A DNA stretch of 64,000 nucleotides from Polyangia bacterium (lineage in GTDB: Bacteria; Myxococcota_A; Polyangia; Nannocystales; Nannocystaceae). The stretch is taken from assembly GCA_030430565.1 (NCBI GenBank), contig JAUIKS010000030.1:62001-126000 (forward strand), in the 5' to 3' direction. Made by a program: the position numbers and the translations under genes. Below the pieces are notes generated by a model. That model did not search any database. It was not told the DNA's origin and saw nothing but the letters and a program-made list of their open reading frames with translations. Shown here in pieces: positions 24,721 through 36,800 of this stretch. Each line of letters starts with the position of its first letter. Within the stretch, counting starts at the first letter, position 1.

Positions 24721-26475
24721 TCATCCCGGCCGCGCGATGTGGCTGTGGCGGGCGGCCGCGCGTGCGATCAGCTCTGAGAGCTCGACCGGCCGCGAGAGCA
24801 AGTAGCCCTGACCGCGCGTGATCCCGATCGACGTGAGCAACGCGATGTCCTCGAGCGCCTCGACGCCCTCGGCCATCAGCTCACAGCCGAACGCGCTTGA
24901 CAGCGCGACGAGCCGGTGCAGCAGCTTCTGCTTGCGCGAGTTGTGGGCGGCGCCGTGGATGAGCAGCCGGTCGATCTTGATGACGTCGGGGTCGAGCAGG
25001 AACACGCTGTCGATCGAGCCGGCGCTCGCGCCCACGTCGTCGATCGCGATCGCGACGCCCGCGCGGCGCAGGAACTCGATCCGATCGACCAGCTCGCGCG
25101 GGTCGCCGGAGAAGCGGTCGACCGAGAGCTCGAGGCAGACCCGCACGCGCGCGCAGACCTCGAGCAGGCGCTCGAGCTCCCGCTCGGGGACCGCGAGCAG
25201 CGTGGTCGGGAACACGTTGACGTGCGCGCTCGTCCCCTCGGGGAGCGTGCTCGCGGCGCGCAGGCAGACCTTCAAGCAGCGCAGGTCGATCGCGGTGAGC
25301 ATCTGCTGCTCGCGCGCGAGCTCGAGGAAGCCGCGCGGGGTCGCCAGCGGACCCACGGGTCCGCGCGTGAGCAGCTCGTAGCCGAGCACCTTCCGATCGG
25401 TGAAGCGCACGATCGGCTGCCCGACCGCGCGCAGGCCCTCGCCGCGGACGAGCCGCTCGACGAGCGATCCGCTGCGCGGGCGCGCGACGCCGACGACCTG
25501 GTTCTTGCCCAGCAGCTTGCTCTCGCGCAGCTTCGGCCGCGCGCGCGCGAGGACCTCGGAGAGCGAGCTCGTGTCCCAGGGCAGCGCGGCCACCCCGGCG
25601 CTGACGCTCGCCTGGACGCTGCCGTCGCCCGCGAGGATCGGCTTCGCCGAGACGGTGGCGCGGGCGCGCTCGGCGAGCGTCGTCGCGGTGATCAGGCTCG
25701 CGCCGGGCAGCAGCGCGAGGAACTCATCGCCGCCGATCCGGGCGAGCGCGTCGCGGGGGCCGAGCACCCCGCGCAGCCGCGCGGCGATGGTGCGCAGGAC
25801 CGCGTCGCCGACGCCGTGCCCGTGGCGCGCGTTGATCTCGCCGAAGTCGTCACAGCCGAACATGACCGCCGCCGCCGCGTTGGCGGACGAGGTGAGCCGC
25901 GGCCCCGTCGCGTCAGAGCGCTCGGGCTGGGGCGCGGCCGCGAGCGCGCGCGAGAGCGCGGACTCGAACCCGCGCCGGTTCAGCACCTCGGTGATCGGGT
26001 CGGTCTGCACGAGCTGCTCGAGCTTGCGCCGCTGCTCCTCGAGCAGCCGGTTGGTGACCTCGAGCGCGCGGCGCTGGCGGTCGAGCTGCAGGAACACGCT
26101 GACCTTCGTGCGCAGCACCGCCGGCTTGACGGGCTTGTACAGGTAGTCGACCGCGCCGACGCCGTAGCCGTCGAGCTGCATGGTCTCGTCCTTGTCGGCC
26201 CCGGTCACGAAGATGAGCGGCGTCTCCTGCCCGCCCGGGTGCGCCCGGATCGCGGCCGCGGTCTGCATGCCGTCCATACCCGGCATGTTGACGTCGAGCA
26301 GGATGACGCTGAAGTCGTGGAGATCGACCTGCTCGAGCGCTTTCTCGCCCGACTGCGCGAGATGGATGTCGGTCTGGAGACCGACGAGCGCGCGCGCCAT
26401 CGCTATCAGCGTCGTGCGCGAGTCGTCGACCAGGAGCACCTTGCTGCTTCTCGATTCGAGACCCTCGACCCCCAT
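24721..26475 (-). CDS. Receiver-GGDEF-EAL protein (c-di-GMP turnover)
   Basis: A 584-residue response regulator with output domains for cyclic di-GMP. The receiver (residues 10-130) has DD at 17-18, Asp61 in ILLDVNMPG, and Lys in LYKPVKP. A coiled linker leads to GGDEF with the intact motif at 249-253; the inhibitory RxxD site just upstream reads GPRD, so product inhibition is probably lost. In the EAL domain the signature reads ELL, and the Asp pair, Lys and late Glu are kept (AIDDVG, VIKIDR, AEGVE), but the usual DFGTG loop is changed to DVGAS. Diguanylate cyclase activity is likely; phosphodiesterase activity is uncertain. The start has a strong ribosome site (AAAGGAGAG) 7 nt upstream. Confidence 0.88.
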   Translation of the reverse strand: MGVEGLESRSSKVLLVDDSRTTLIAMARALVGLQTDIHLAQSGEKALEQVDLHDFSVILLDVNMPGMDGMQTAAAIRAHPGGQETPLIFVTGADKDETMQLDGYGVGAVDYLYKPVKPAVLRTKVSVFLQLDRQRRALEVTNRLLEEQRRKLEQLVQTDPITEVLNRRGFESALSRALAAAPQPERSDATGPRLTSSANAAAAVMFGCDDFGEINARHGHGVGDAVLRTIAARLRGVLGPRDALARIGGDEFLALLPGASLITATTLAERARATVSAKPILAGDGSVQASVSAGVAALPWDTSSLSEVLARARPKLRESKLLGKNQVVGVARPRSGSLVERLVRGEGLRAVGQPIVRFTDRKVLGYELLTRGPVGPLATPRGFLELAREQQMLTAIDLRCLKVCLRAASTLPEGTSAHVNVFPTTLLAVPERELERLLEVCARVRVCLELSVDRFSGDPRELVDRIEFLRRAGVAIAIDDVGASAGSIDSVFLLDPDVIKIDRLLIHGAAHNSRKQKLLHRLVALSSAFGCELMAEGVEALEDIALLTSIGITRGQGYLLSRPVELSELIARAAARHSHIARPG

Positions 26476-26704
26476 GTAAGCTCTCCTTTCGTCAGCCCTA
26501 CCGCAGTGTAGCCCGCCCTGCGCGAAAATGCGCTCGACGTCCCCGCAAAAACCGCGTGGTTACATTGCGCCTTGATCACTACGCAGCGCCGCTGGGGCGA
26601 AGCGCACCAGCCCCGCGGGAGGCGTGGAGCAGACTGCACCACGGCCGCACCACCGACTGTCGCTCGACGACGAGCCCAGCGCCGCCACCCTCAACGGGCC
26701 CGCG

Positions 26705-27817
26705 TCACGTGCCCTTGGGCGAGGAGATGAACAGCGAGTAACTCCGCTCGTCGGCGGCGTGGGAGACCACGACCTTGACCAGCCCGGAGACGTGGGTCGA
26801 CACCGCGTCTTTGGTCGCCACGGGCTCGCCGTACTTGGCCTTCAACGCCGCCGCGATCGCCTCGCGATCGGCGTCGCTGCGGTACTCGAGCTTGAGATGC
26901 ACGCGGCTGACGACGCCGCCCTCGACGCTCAGATCGATGAACGTCGGCTTCGCGCTGCACTCGTGGGGCGGCAGCGTCAGGACGACGCGCGTGTCGGAGA
27001 TCACGGTGCTGTCGCGCAGCGCCTCGGCGTAGGCGCGCTTGACCTGCTCGAGCTTCATGCCCAGCAGCGGCTCTGGCTCGACGCCGAGCGCCGGGTACTT
27101 CACCGACTTCTTCGCGGACTTCTTCTTCGCGGGCTTCTTCGCGTCGGAGGTGGTCTCGACCGCGCCGTCGGGCGTGACGTCGTCGACGTCGCCGTCCTCG
27201 GACACGCCGAGGATCGAGCGCCACGGGAGGAAGGCGCGCAGGAGCAGCTTACCTTCGCCGTCGAGCGTCGCCTGGACCCCGGTCTGCTCGTTCGTCCAGC
27301 AGCGCGCGCCCTCGCCTGAGCCGGGCGCCAGCACCGGCGGCCCCCACCGCGACTCGAGCAGCGCGGGGGCCTCGGCGGCCGGCAGCGCGACCTGCACGAG
27401 CCGCAGGGTCTTGGAGCGGTTGAAGTACTGCACGCGGATCGTCACGCCTTCGAAGGCCTCGGGCGTGAGCGTCGTGCTGTCGACGAGCGCCGGCACGGCC
27501 GCCCGCGCGGCGTCGGCGGTCATGCCGAAGCGAGCGCCGGCGAGCGGCGTCGGCAGGTCGACCGCGCCGGGCGGGAACAGCTCGCTCAGCGGCCGCTTGC
27601 GCTCGCGTCGCTCCTGCTCGCGCTTCGCCGCCTCCTCGGCCGCCGCGGCCTTGGCGGCCGCCTCCTTCGCCGCTGGATCGTCCGCGCCCGTCTGCGCCTG
27701 CTTCGCCGGCGCGGCCCGCTTGGTCGGCCCCGCGCCGCCGCCGTCGCACGCGGTCAGCGAGATGCACAGCGCGAGACCGACGGACGCGAAGGCGGCGTGA
27801 GCTGAGTGCAGGTGCAT
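26705..27817 (-). CDS. Lipoprotein with Ala/Glu/Lys-rich helical linker
   Basis: A 370-residue lipoprotein. The signal peptide ends ISLTAC (Cys near residue 24). A highly charged Ala/Glu/Lys/Arg segment follows (about 40-80), probably a long helix, then two related globular parts separated by a Lys-rich linker around residue 230. Each part has a pattern of the type FGMT-x4-ARAAVPAL or LGMKLEQVKRAYAEAL followed by a strand-rich stretch, which suggests an internal duplication. The ATG at 27817 is preferred over one 13 codons upstream because it starts the signal peptide; TACAGT on the minus strand (27838-27833) ends 15 nt before it. It lies just downstream of the giant TPR gene. No known family recognised. 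Confidence 0.7.
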   Translation of the reverse strand: MHLHSAHAAFASVGLALCISLTACDGGGAGPTKRAAPAKQAQTGADDPAAKEAAAKAAAAEEAAKREQERRERKRPLSELFPPGAVDLPTPLAGARFGMTADAARAAVPALVDSTTLTPEAFEGVTIRVQYFNRSKTLRLVQVALPAAEAPALLESRWGPPVLAPGSGEGARCWTNEQTGVQATLDGEGKLLLRAFLPWRSILGVSEDGDVDDVTPDGAVETTSDAKKPAKKKSAKKSVKYPALGVEPEPLLGMKLEQVKRAYAEALRDSTVISDTRVVLTLPPHECSAKPTFIDLSVEGGVVSRVHLKLEYRSDADREAIAAALKAKYGEPVATKDAVSTHVSGLVKVVVSHAADERSYSLFISSPKGT

Positions 27818-27899
27818 GACAGTTCGATGCCTACTGTAAATGCCGCTGGAGCTCAACCGGCGCCGGGGCCGGCCGCGCCGATCGGGCGCTCCGCCGCGC

Positions 27900-30800
27900 T
27901 CACGCGCCTATCTCTTCGAGCAGCTTGGCCGCCTCGGTGAGATCGGCGTCCTCCTGCAGCGCGCGCCGGGCCCAGAACGCCGCGCGCTTGAGGTCGCCCG
28001 TGATCTTCGTGATCCGCCCCTGCCGGTAGTAGGACTCGGCCTTGGAGATCGGGCAGCCGGAGTCAGGCTCCATCAACGCGATGCCGCGCAGCACCTTGGT
28101 CGCCAGGTCCCACTGCTCGAGATCCTCGGCGAGGTTGGCGAGCTCGCCCGCGAGCGCGCCGTTGCCCTTGTCGCAGGCGTAGGAGAGCTGCAGCTGCTCG
28201 AGCTCCTTCATTCGATCGCCGCGCTGCCCGGCGACGCGCGCCTTGAACCGGTAGAAGGGCGCGAGCTCCGGCGCGCGCTTCTTCTTGGTCGAGCTGAGCA
28301 CCTCGTCGATCAGCGCGTCGGCCTCGTCGAGCTGCCCGGCGACCGTGTGCGCCTCGATCAGCGTCACGGTCGTCTCGCGGTCGTCGGGGTCGAGGAAGTG
28401 CACGTCCTGCAGCACCGGGATCGCGCTCTCGGAGTCGCCCGCGGCGAGCATGAGCGAGCCGGCGCGGCGCAGCAGGATCAGCTTCTCGGCGGGCACCTCC
28501 GCGTCCTTGGCGTCGTCGACGAGGATGCCCGCGAGCTCGCGGTTGGCCCCCTGGGCCTCGTAGATCTGCCGCAGCTCGTCGCGCACCTGCTGGTTGTCGG
28601 GCTGCGAGACCCGCGTGATCTCGAGGCCGTCGCGCGCGTCGGTGTGACGCTCGAGCTTGCGCGCGGCCTCGACCAGGCCCATCGTGACCTCGATCTGCGC
28701 CGCGTCCTCCTCGAGCTCGACGAGGCGCTCGCAGACGTCGAAGACCTGCTCCCAGCGCTCGTCCTCGGTCTCCATCACGCGCAGGCGGCGGAGCGCGCCG
28801 ACGTCCTCGGACTGGTCTTCGAGCCACGTGAGCAGCTGCGCGCGGGCGTCGTCGCGGCGCCCGCGGGCGGCGAGCAGCTCGATCAGGCGCAGCGTCAGCT
28901 CGCGCTGGCGCGCGGGGTCGCCTGACTGATCACGCAGGTCGCCGAGGTGCCCCTCGAGCTCCTCGGCCACGGCGTCCGCGTCGATCGTGTAGGCGCGCTC
29001 GAGGTCGACGAGCGCCGCCTCCCCGTCGCCGGCGTCTTGATGATGACGCGCGCGCCGCTGCACCGCCTCGAGGATCGAGTCCCCGGCCGCCTCCGCGCGC
29101 TCGATGTAGGTCGTGAGCGCGCCGATCGCCGCCGCGAGCTCGCCCTGGCCGACGTGCGTGTCGGCCAGCATCATCACGTGCTCGCGGTCGGTCGGGTTCA
29201 GCCCGACGACCTCGGTGAGCACCGGCAGCGCCGCCTCGTGGTCGCCCACGCCGACGAGCAGCGCGCTCGCGCGTCGCAGCAGGGTCGACTTCTCGCCGGG
29301 GTCATCCGCGCCGCCGGCGTCCGCGATCAGGATCGTCGCCAGCGCGCGGTCATCCCCCGCCTGCTCGTACAGCGCGCGCAGCCGGTCGCGGATCGCCGCG
29401 CTCTCGGGCTGCGCCGCGTGCACTCGCTCGAGGCCGTCGCGCGCCCGCTCCGGCCGCTCGAGCCGCTCGCAGGCCGTGGCCAGCGCGACCGCGACCTCGA
29501 TCTGGGCGTCGCCCTCGAGCTGGGTGACGAGCCGCTCGCAGACCTCGGCGACCTCCTCCCAGCGCTCGTCCTCCGTCTCGTGACGACGCAGTCGCTGCAG
29601 CGCGTCGAGGTCGTCTGGGTGCTCCTCGGTCCAGTCGCGCAGCAGCAGGCGCACGCGCTCGCGGTCGCCGCGATCGAGCTCGACCTCGGCCAGCCGCAGG
29701 GTGACCTCGCGCTCGCGCGCCTGGTTGCCGAGCGCCGAGAGCTCGCCGCGCAGCTGCTCGAGCGCGCCCGCGAGCTCGTCGATGACCGCGGCCGCGTCCA
29801 TGGTGTAGGCGCGCTCGAGATCGACGAGCGCCGCGGCGCCGTCGCCGACATCCTGATGCAGCTGCGCGCGCCGCTGCAGGACCTCGAGGATCGGCTCGCC
29901 CGCCGCCTCGAGGCGCTCGATGAGCCCCGAGAGCACCGCGAGCGCCGCGTCAGTGTCCTGCTCGGTGACGTGCGTGTCGGCGAGGATGAAGGCGTACTCG
30001 CGGTCGGTCGGCGCGAGCGAGACGATCTCGCCGAGCACCGGCAGCGCCGCCTGGTTCTCCGCGTTGTCGACCAGCAGCGACGACGCCCGGCGCAGGCGGT
30101 CGAGCTTCTCGGCCGTGTCGCCCTCGAGCTCGCTCGCCTCGGCGAGCAGGATCCGCGCGAGCGCTCGCTCGTCGCCGACGTGCTCGTAGAGCCCGCGCAG
30201 GCGGTCGCGCAGCTCGCCGCGATCCGGCTGCGCCTCGTACACGCGCTCCAGGCCGGCGCGCGCGAGGTCGGGCGAGTCGAGCCGCGCGCTCGCGTCGTCG
30301 AGCACCAGCGCCGCCTCGACCTGCGCGTCGCCCTCGAGGCGATCGAGCAGGTGCGTGGCGATCTCGATGACCTCGTGCCAGCGCTCGCCGGCGCGCTCTA
30401 GCCGGAGCAGGCGCTGGTGCACCGCGAGGTCGTCGGGGTTGGTGTCGGCCCAGTCGCGCAGCAGCATGCGCACGCGGTCGCCACCGCCGCGCTCGGCCTC
30501 GACGTCGGCGAGCCGCAGGGTGACCTCGCGGGTCCGCGCGGGGTTCGTGCCCGCCCCCTCGAGGTCGCCGCGCAGCTGCTCGAGCGCCTCCGCGAGCGGG
30601 TCGATCACCGCCGCGAGGTCGATCGCCGCGGCGCGCTCGAGGTCCGCCACCGCGTCCTCGAGGGCGTAGGCCGCGTGCGCGACGTCGGCGCGTCGCCGCA
30701 GCAGCACGAGCCGCCAGGCGTCGTCCTTGGCGCGCTCGAGCTGGTTCGTGAGGGTCGCGCGCGCGTCGTCGTGCAGCCCCTCCTCGAGCAGCGCGGTGAC

Positions 30801-33800
30801 CAGCGCCTTGACGGTGCCGCGGTCGTCGGGCGTGGCCTCGAGGACCTCGCCGAGCACCGGGATCGCGTCGGTTCGATCGCCGCAGCTGACCAGCAGGCGA
30901 CCTGCCCTTCGGAGCAGGTCCAGGCGCTCCGGGTCGTCGGGCGCCGCGCCGGCCTCGTCGCGCGCGCGCGCGTCGGCGAGCAGCACGTCGGCGAGCTCGC
31001 GCCCCGCCCCCTGGGCCTCGTAGATGACCGCGAGGCGATCGCGGAGCACCTGGTCCTCGGGCTGCATGTCGCGGGCGTACTCGAGGCCCTCGCGCGCGTC
31101 CTCCGAGCGCCCGAGCTCCTCGCAGGCGTCGGCCAGCCCGACCGCCGCCTCGATCTGCGCCTCGCCCTGCTCCAGCCGCACCAGGCGCTCGCAGGTCTCG
31201 ACGACGCCCTCCCAGTGACCGGCCTCGCGATCGACCGCCCACAGCCAGCGCAGCGCGTCGATGTCCTCGGGGGCCTGCTCGATCCAGCCGACCAGCAGCG
31301 CGCGCGCGTCGTCGTGGGCGCCGCGCTCGCGCCGGAGCTCGATCAGCCGCATCGTCAGCTCGCGCTCCCGCGCCCGATCGCCGCGCACGGCCGCGTCCCC
31401 GCGCAGCTCCTCGAGCTGCACGATCAACGCCTCGGCCACCGCGTCGCGGTCGATCGAGAACGCCTGCTCGAGGTCGCTGAGCGCGGCCTCGGGGGCGCCG
31501 GACGTGCGGTGCACGCCGGCGCGGCGCTGCAGGATGTCGAGGCGCGCCGCGGCGTCGTCCGCCGCCGCCTCGAGGCACTCGCCGAGGGTCTCGACCGCGC
31601 CCGCGAAGTCGCGGTTGTCCGCCCGCGCCATGGCGAGCTCGACGCGCAGCGCGTTGTCCTCGGGCGCCAGCGCGCCCGCGCGGCTGAGCAGCGTGACCGC
31701 CGCGCCGGCGTCGCGCAGCAGCTCGCGCTGCACGCTCGCCGCCTGCCGCAGCAGCGCGACCGAGACCGCAGGCGTCTCCGCGACCTCGACCGCGTTCAGC
31801 AGCAGCTGCAGCAGCCCGTCGTGGTCCTCTCGCTCGCGGTAGATCTGCTCGAGGCGGCCGTGCAGCTCGGGGTGCCCCGGCGCGCGGCGGTAGCCGAGCT
31901 GCAGGGCCGTGAGCGCGCCGTCCTCGTCCTCGACGCCGCGGCGCAGCGCGACGAGGCGCAGCGTCAGCGCGACCACCTCGCCGTCCTCCTCGACGCCGAG
32001 CAGGCGCTCCATCAAGTCGCCGCGCTCGTGCTCGTCGAACTCGGCCTCGCCCAGCTCCAGCAGCTTTCGCAGCAGGTCCGCGTCCTCCGGGATGGCGTCG
32101 AGCGCCCCCTGGCAGACCGCGATCGCCTCGCCCAGATCATCATCGCGCAGGCGCGCGATGAGCTGCAGCGAGAGCGCCTTGATCGCGCGGTGATCGTCGC
32201 GCCCCTGGGCCGCCATCAGCTGGTTGCGCAGCAGATCGAGCAGGCCCGCGGTGTCGCCGGTCTTCTCGAGGTGCGCCGCGAGCATGCGCTGGGCCTCGGC
32301 GTTCTCGGGCTCCTCCAGCAGCGCGTCGTTGAGGACCCGGACCGCGTCGTCGCCGCGGCCGTCGAGCCGCAAGAGCGCCTGCGCGAACTGCAGGCGCAGC
32401 GCGTTGCGCTCCTCGGTCTCCTGCAGGCCGTCGAGGGTCTCGTCGACCAGGCGCTCGAGGCGATCCATGTCGCCGAGCTGGCGGTAGATGCCGGCGAGCG
32501 GCTCCCAGGTCGCGCGGTTCGTCGGCTCGCGCTCGACCATGTGCTCGTAGAGCTTGGCCGCCAGCGTGAGGTCACCGCCGGGTTGAGCCGCCTGCTCGGC
32601 GACCTCGCGCGCGAGCGTCAGCACGTCCGCCGAGACGTGCGCGACCGCGGCCTCGATCGCCTCGCCCAGCCACTTGACCGCGCCGGCAGGGTCGCCGCCC
32701 TCGTGCCGACGCCGCGCCAGCCCGACCAGCGCCCAGTCGGCCGCCGCCTTGCCCTCGAGCAGCTCGCCCGAGAGCTCGACCGCGCGCAGCATCAGGTCCT
32801 CCTCGCGGTCGAACTCGACGAGTTCCGCCGCCAGCGCGGCGCCCTCGCGCGCGAGCTCCAGCGCGCCGCGAACGTCGTCGCCCGGGTTCTCCGTGCGGTG
32901 CTCGAGGAAGTGCAGCAGCATCGTCTGGTCGCCCGACTTTCGCGCGACCTCCTGGTACAGATCGAGCAACTGCTCGTCGGCCGGCAGCGACTCGCACGCG
33001 CGCCGCAGGATCATGCCCGCGCGCTCGTAGTGCGGGCTGTCGTCGAGCGCCTGCGACAGCGAGACGACGCCGTCGTGGATCGTCTCCGCGCTCGCCAGGT
33101 GGACCTCGGCCATGCGGTACAGCGCGTCCGCGCGGGTCTCGGCCTGGTCCGCGCCGAGGCTGACGAGCTGCTCGAGCAGCGCGACCTGCAGCGGCTTGTT
33201 ACCCGCGGCGCCGGCGACCCGCGCCTGCGCGCGCCAGACGTCGACCTTGCGCACGCCGGTGGCCTCCGCGTGGTCGAGGTAGAAGGTCGCCTGCCGGTAG
33301 TCCTGGTGATCCTTCTCCATGACCTCGGCGATGCGCAGCAGGATCTCGCAGCGCTGGTGCGCGTCGGTGTCGCGACGCGAGGCCTCGAGCAGCTCCTCGA
33401 GCAGCGTGAGGTAGCGGTCGAGCACGCCGAGGCGCGCCGCGAGCTCGCGCGCGGGGTCGTAGCGCAGCGGCGACGCGGGCTCCATCGCCAGGGCCTCGAG
33501 GCGGACCTCGAGCGCGCGCGCCGAGTCACCGAGCTCGCCGTCGAGCACCTCGCCCAGCTCGCTGAGCAGGTCAGCGCGCTCGTGCCCCTTGCTCTCGACC
33601 TGGCGCAGCCGGACCTCGAGCACGCGCCGCAGCAGCTCGTGCTCCTCGCGCTCGCGCAGCGTGTCCTTCACGCGCCCGAGCTCCGACTCGCTCTCGCCGA
33701 CGGCCTCGAGCGCCGAGTGGACGAGCTCGTCGGCGCGGTAGTCGTCACCGCGCGCGCGCGAGATCCGGCTCAGCTCAAACAGCACCTCGCACGGCCCCAC

Positions 33801-36800
33801 GCCGACGTCGTCGTTGCCCTGCTTCAGCGAGCGGCGGACGTTGACCAGCAGCGTCCGGTAGGCCCGCTCGGCGCGGTCGAGCTGACCCGCGTCGCGGGCG
33901 TGCTCCGCCAGCGTGCGCAGGATGATCACGTCGCCCGCCGCCATGCGCGAGGCGGTCTCGAGCTGCTTGATCGTCTCCTCCGGCATGCCCATGCCGTCGA
34001 AGACCTTCGCCAGGCGAAGGTGCGCCTGGGCGCGGGCCGGCGAGCGTCGGCGCCCGAAGGCCTCGATCAGCTCCTCGAGCAGGACCTTGGCCTCCTCGAG
34101 GCGGCCGCCCGCCCGCAGGCCGTCGGCCAGCATCGTCTTGAGGCGGCGATCGTCGGGCGCGTGGGTGACCGCGCGCTCGAGCACCTGAATCGAGAGCTCC
34201 GGCCGGTGCAGGCGCTCGTGGTACAGCTCCGCAGCCTCGCGCGCGTAGGCCAGCACGGTGTCGGCGTCGCTGACGTAGCCCGACGCGATCGTGAGCGCGT
34301 CGGCGAGCTTGTCCCAGGACTCGCGCTTGCGGTACAGCCCCAGCAGCAGCTTGCGCAGCTCGCTGTTCTTCGGCGCCTTCTCGAACGCGACCTCGAGGGC
34401 CTCCGCCGCCGGGCCGGTCATCTCGGCCGCGATGTAGGCCCGCGCGAGCTTGAGCCGGATCGCCACGTTCTCGGCCTCCGACGCGATCTCGAGGCGCTGC
34501 TCGAGCCACTTCGCCGCCTCGCGGGCCCGGTCGCGCTTGAGCAGCAGGCGCGAGAGCGCGTCGAGGGTGCGCGGCGCGGGCGAGAGCGCGACCGCGCGCT
34601 CGTGCGCGACGATCGCCCGATCGAGGTCCTCGAGCGACCTCTCGGCCATGTGAGCGGCGCGTGTCCAGATCGCCGCGGCGGCCTCGTTCTCGCCGGCCTT
34701 CGTCAGTAGCGCGGCCTGCTGCTCGAAGGCCGTCGTCAGCTCGCCGAAGCGCCCGCGCTCGGTCAGCAGGGCCTCGAGCGCGGCGATCGACGGCTCGTGG
34801 CCGGGGCGCTCCTGCAGGTTCTCCTGCAGGACCTCGACGCGGCCGCGGCGGGCCTCGAGCTTGCCGGTCAGCACCGAGATGTCGAGGCGCAGCTCGAGCC
34901 GGCGATCTTCGTCGTCCGTCAGCTTCAGCTCCTGGAAGCGCAGCCCGAGCAGCTCGGTCGTGCGCCCCTCCTCCTCGCACAGCGTGGCGACGCGGTTGAG
35001 CACGTCGAGCGAGTCACCGCCGTCGGCGAGCACGCCGAGGTAGAGGTCGATCGCGCGGTTGCGCTTGCCGTAGTTCGCTAGCATCTCGGCCGCGCGCACG
35101 CGCAGCGCCATCGAGGTCGCGCCGTCGACCGGCAGCGTCGCGCCGTCGAGCAGGATCCGCACCGCCTGCTCCATCGAGCCGGACTGCTCGTGCAGCTCGA
35201 CGAGGCGGTCGAGCGCCCACAGGGCCGAGCGATCGTGCTGGTGCTCGCCGGTCGCGGTCTCGCCGCGGGCCCACATGCGAGCTGACTTTCGGTACAGGCG
35301 GACGAGGGTGTCGCGCGCCCGCCCGCGGTCGCTGCCCGCGAGCGCGACCTCGGCCGCCTCGCGCAGCGAGTCGAGCTCGTGGTCGGCCAGCTCGTCGAGG
35401 CGCAGCAGCGTGTCGACCAGGCCGTCGGCCTTCAGCTCGCGCTGCAGCGCCGCCAGCATCTGCAGCGAGGCCTCGTGCCCCGGCTCGTGCTCGACGGCCC
35501 TTCGGGCCGCGCGCTCGCCCCCCGCGAGGTCGCCGGCCTCGCGGTACCAGCCCGAGACCTTCATCTCGATCGCCCACGACAGCCGCGAGCGCATCGAGCC
35601 GTTGCGGCGGACCAGCGCCGCCTCGAAGGCCGCGGCGATGTCGGCGTACGCGAAGCCCTCGGCCGCGATCTGCTCGAGCGACTCGATCACGCCGCCCTCG
35701 ACGCGCCCGCGCGCCACCGCGGCGTGCAGCGCCGCCTCGGCGGCGTCGCGCCAGCGCGAGGCCTTGCCGGCGCAGCGCGCCGCGGCCTCGTGGTACTCGA
35801 TGCGCTGCGGGTCGTTGCGCGCGGCCGTCTGGTAGGCGTCGGTCGCCCCCGCCGCGTCCTCGAGCTCGCGCTCACGCAGCCCGCCCTCGACGTAGCTGAG
35901 GTGCGCCGCGCGGCCCGGCGTCTCGCCCGCGCGCAGCGCCGCGTCGCGGAAGGCGTCCGCGGTCCGCGCGTAGTCGATCATCCCGAGGCGCATCAGCTCT
36001 GACTCGAGGAGCATGTCCCACGGGATCAGCGGGAAGGCGCGCGCGAGCGCGGCGTGGGCCTGCGCCAGGTCCTCGGCGCGGTCCTCGTAGATCGTCGCGG
36101 CCGCGCGCAGGATTGTGGCGCGCTCGTCGTCGTCCGTCGCCGCGCCGAGTCGCGACTCGACGATCGCGACGACCTCGCTCCAGTCATCGGTCGCGGTGAA
36201 GGCCACCGCGAGCGAGTCGCCGGCCTTGCGCGCGCAGGACTCGACCGCCAGCAGCTCACGCATCCCGGCGCGCGCCCCGGTGCTCGCCGGGTCGACCGCG
36301 AGCGCCTCGGCGTAGAGCGCCGCCGCCCGCAGCGGGTTGCTCAGGTGGTTGCGGTACACGTCGGCCACGCGGGTCAGCAGCGCGCCGGCCTGCAGCCGCC
36401 CGCGCCCCGCCGAGCCCTCGAGCAGCTCCGCGAGGTCCCCCCAGCTCTGGGTCGCGCTCATCAGGCGATCGAGCGACGCGATCACCTCGGGCGACTCGCC
36501 GAAGGCCTCGCGCACCTCGAGCCAGGTCGAGGTCGCCGTCTCGAGCCGCCCGATCTTGTCGGCCTCGATCTCGGCGATGCGCACCAGATCCGCGCGGCGC
36601 TGCTGCGGCGGGACCTCCTGGCTCGTGCGGCGGCGCAGCGCGACGGTCAGCGCGTCCCAGCGCTCTGTCTCATCGAGCAGCTCGATCACCGCGTTGAGCG
36701 CCTCGAGGTCGCGATCGTCGAGCTCGAGCCGGCGCTTCCAGTCGTGGTGCGCGCGGTCGAGATCGCCGAGCTTGCGCGCGAGCTGAGCCGCCTCGCCGAG

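Noticed and set aside
30417..34709. 1,430-codon open frame on the plus strand opposite the TPR gene
   Set aside because: It is a composition shadow: the strand has few stop codons because the real gene is GC-rich. Its product is Arg/Leu/Gln/Val-rich with no domain, while the minus frame has coherent TPR structure.
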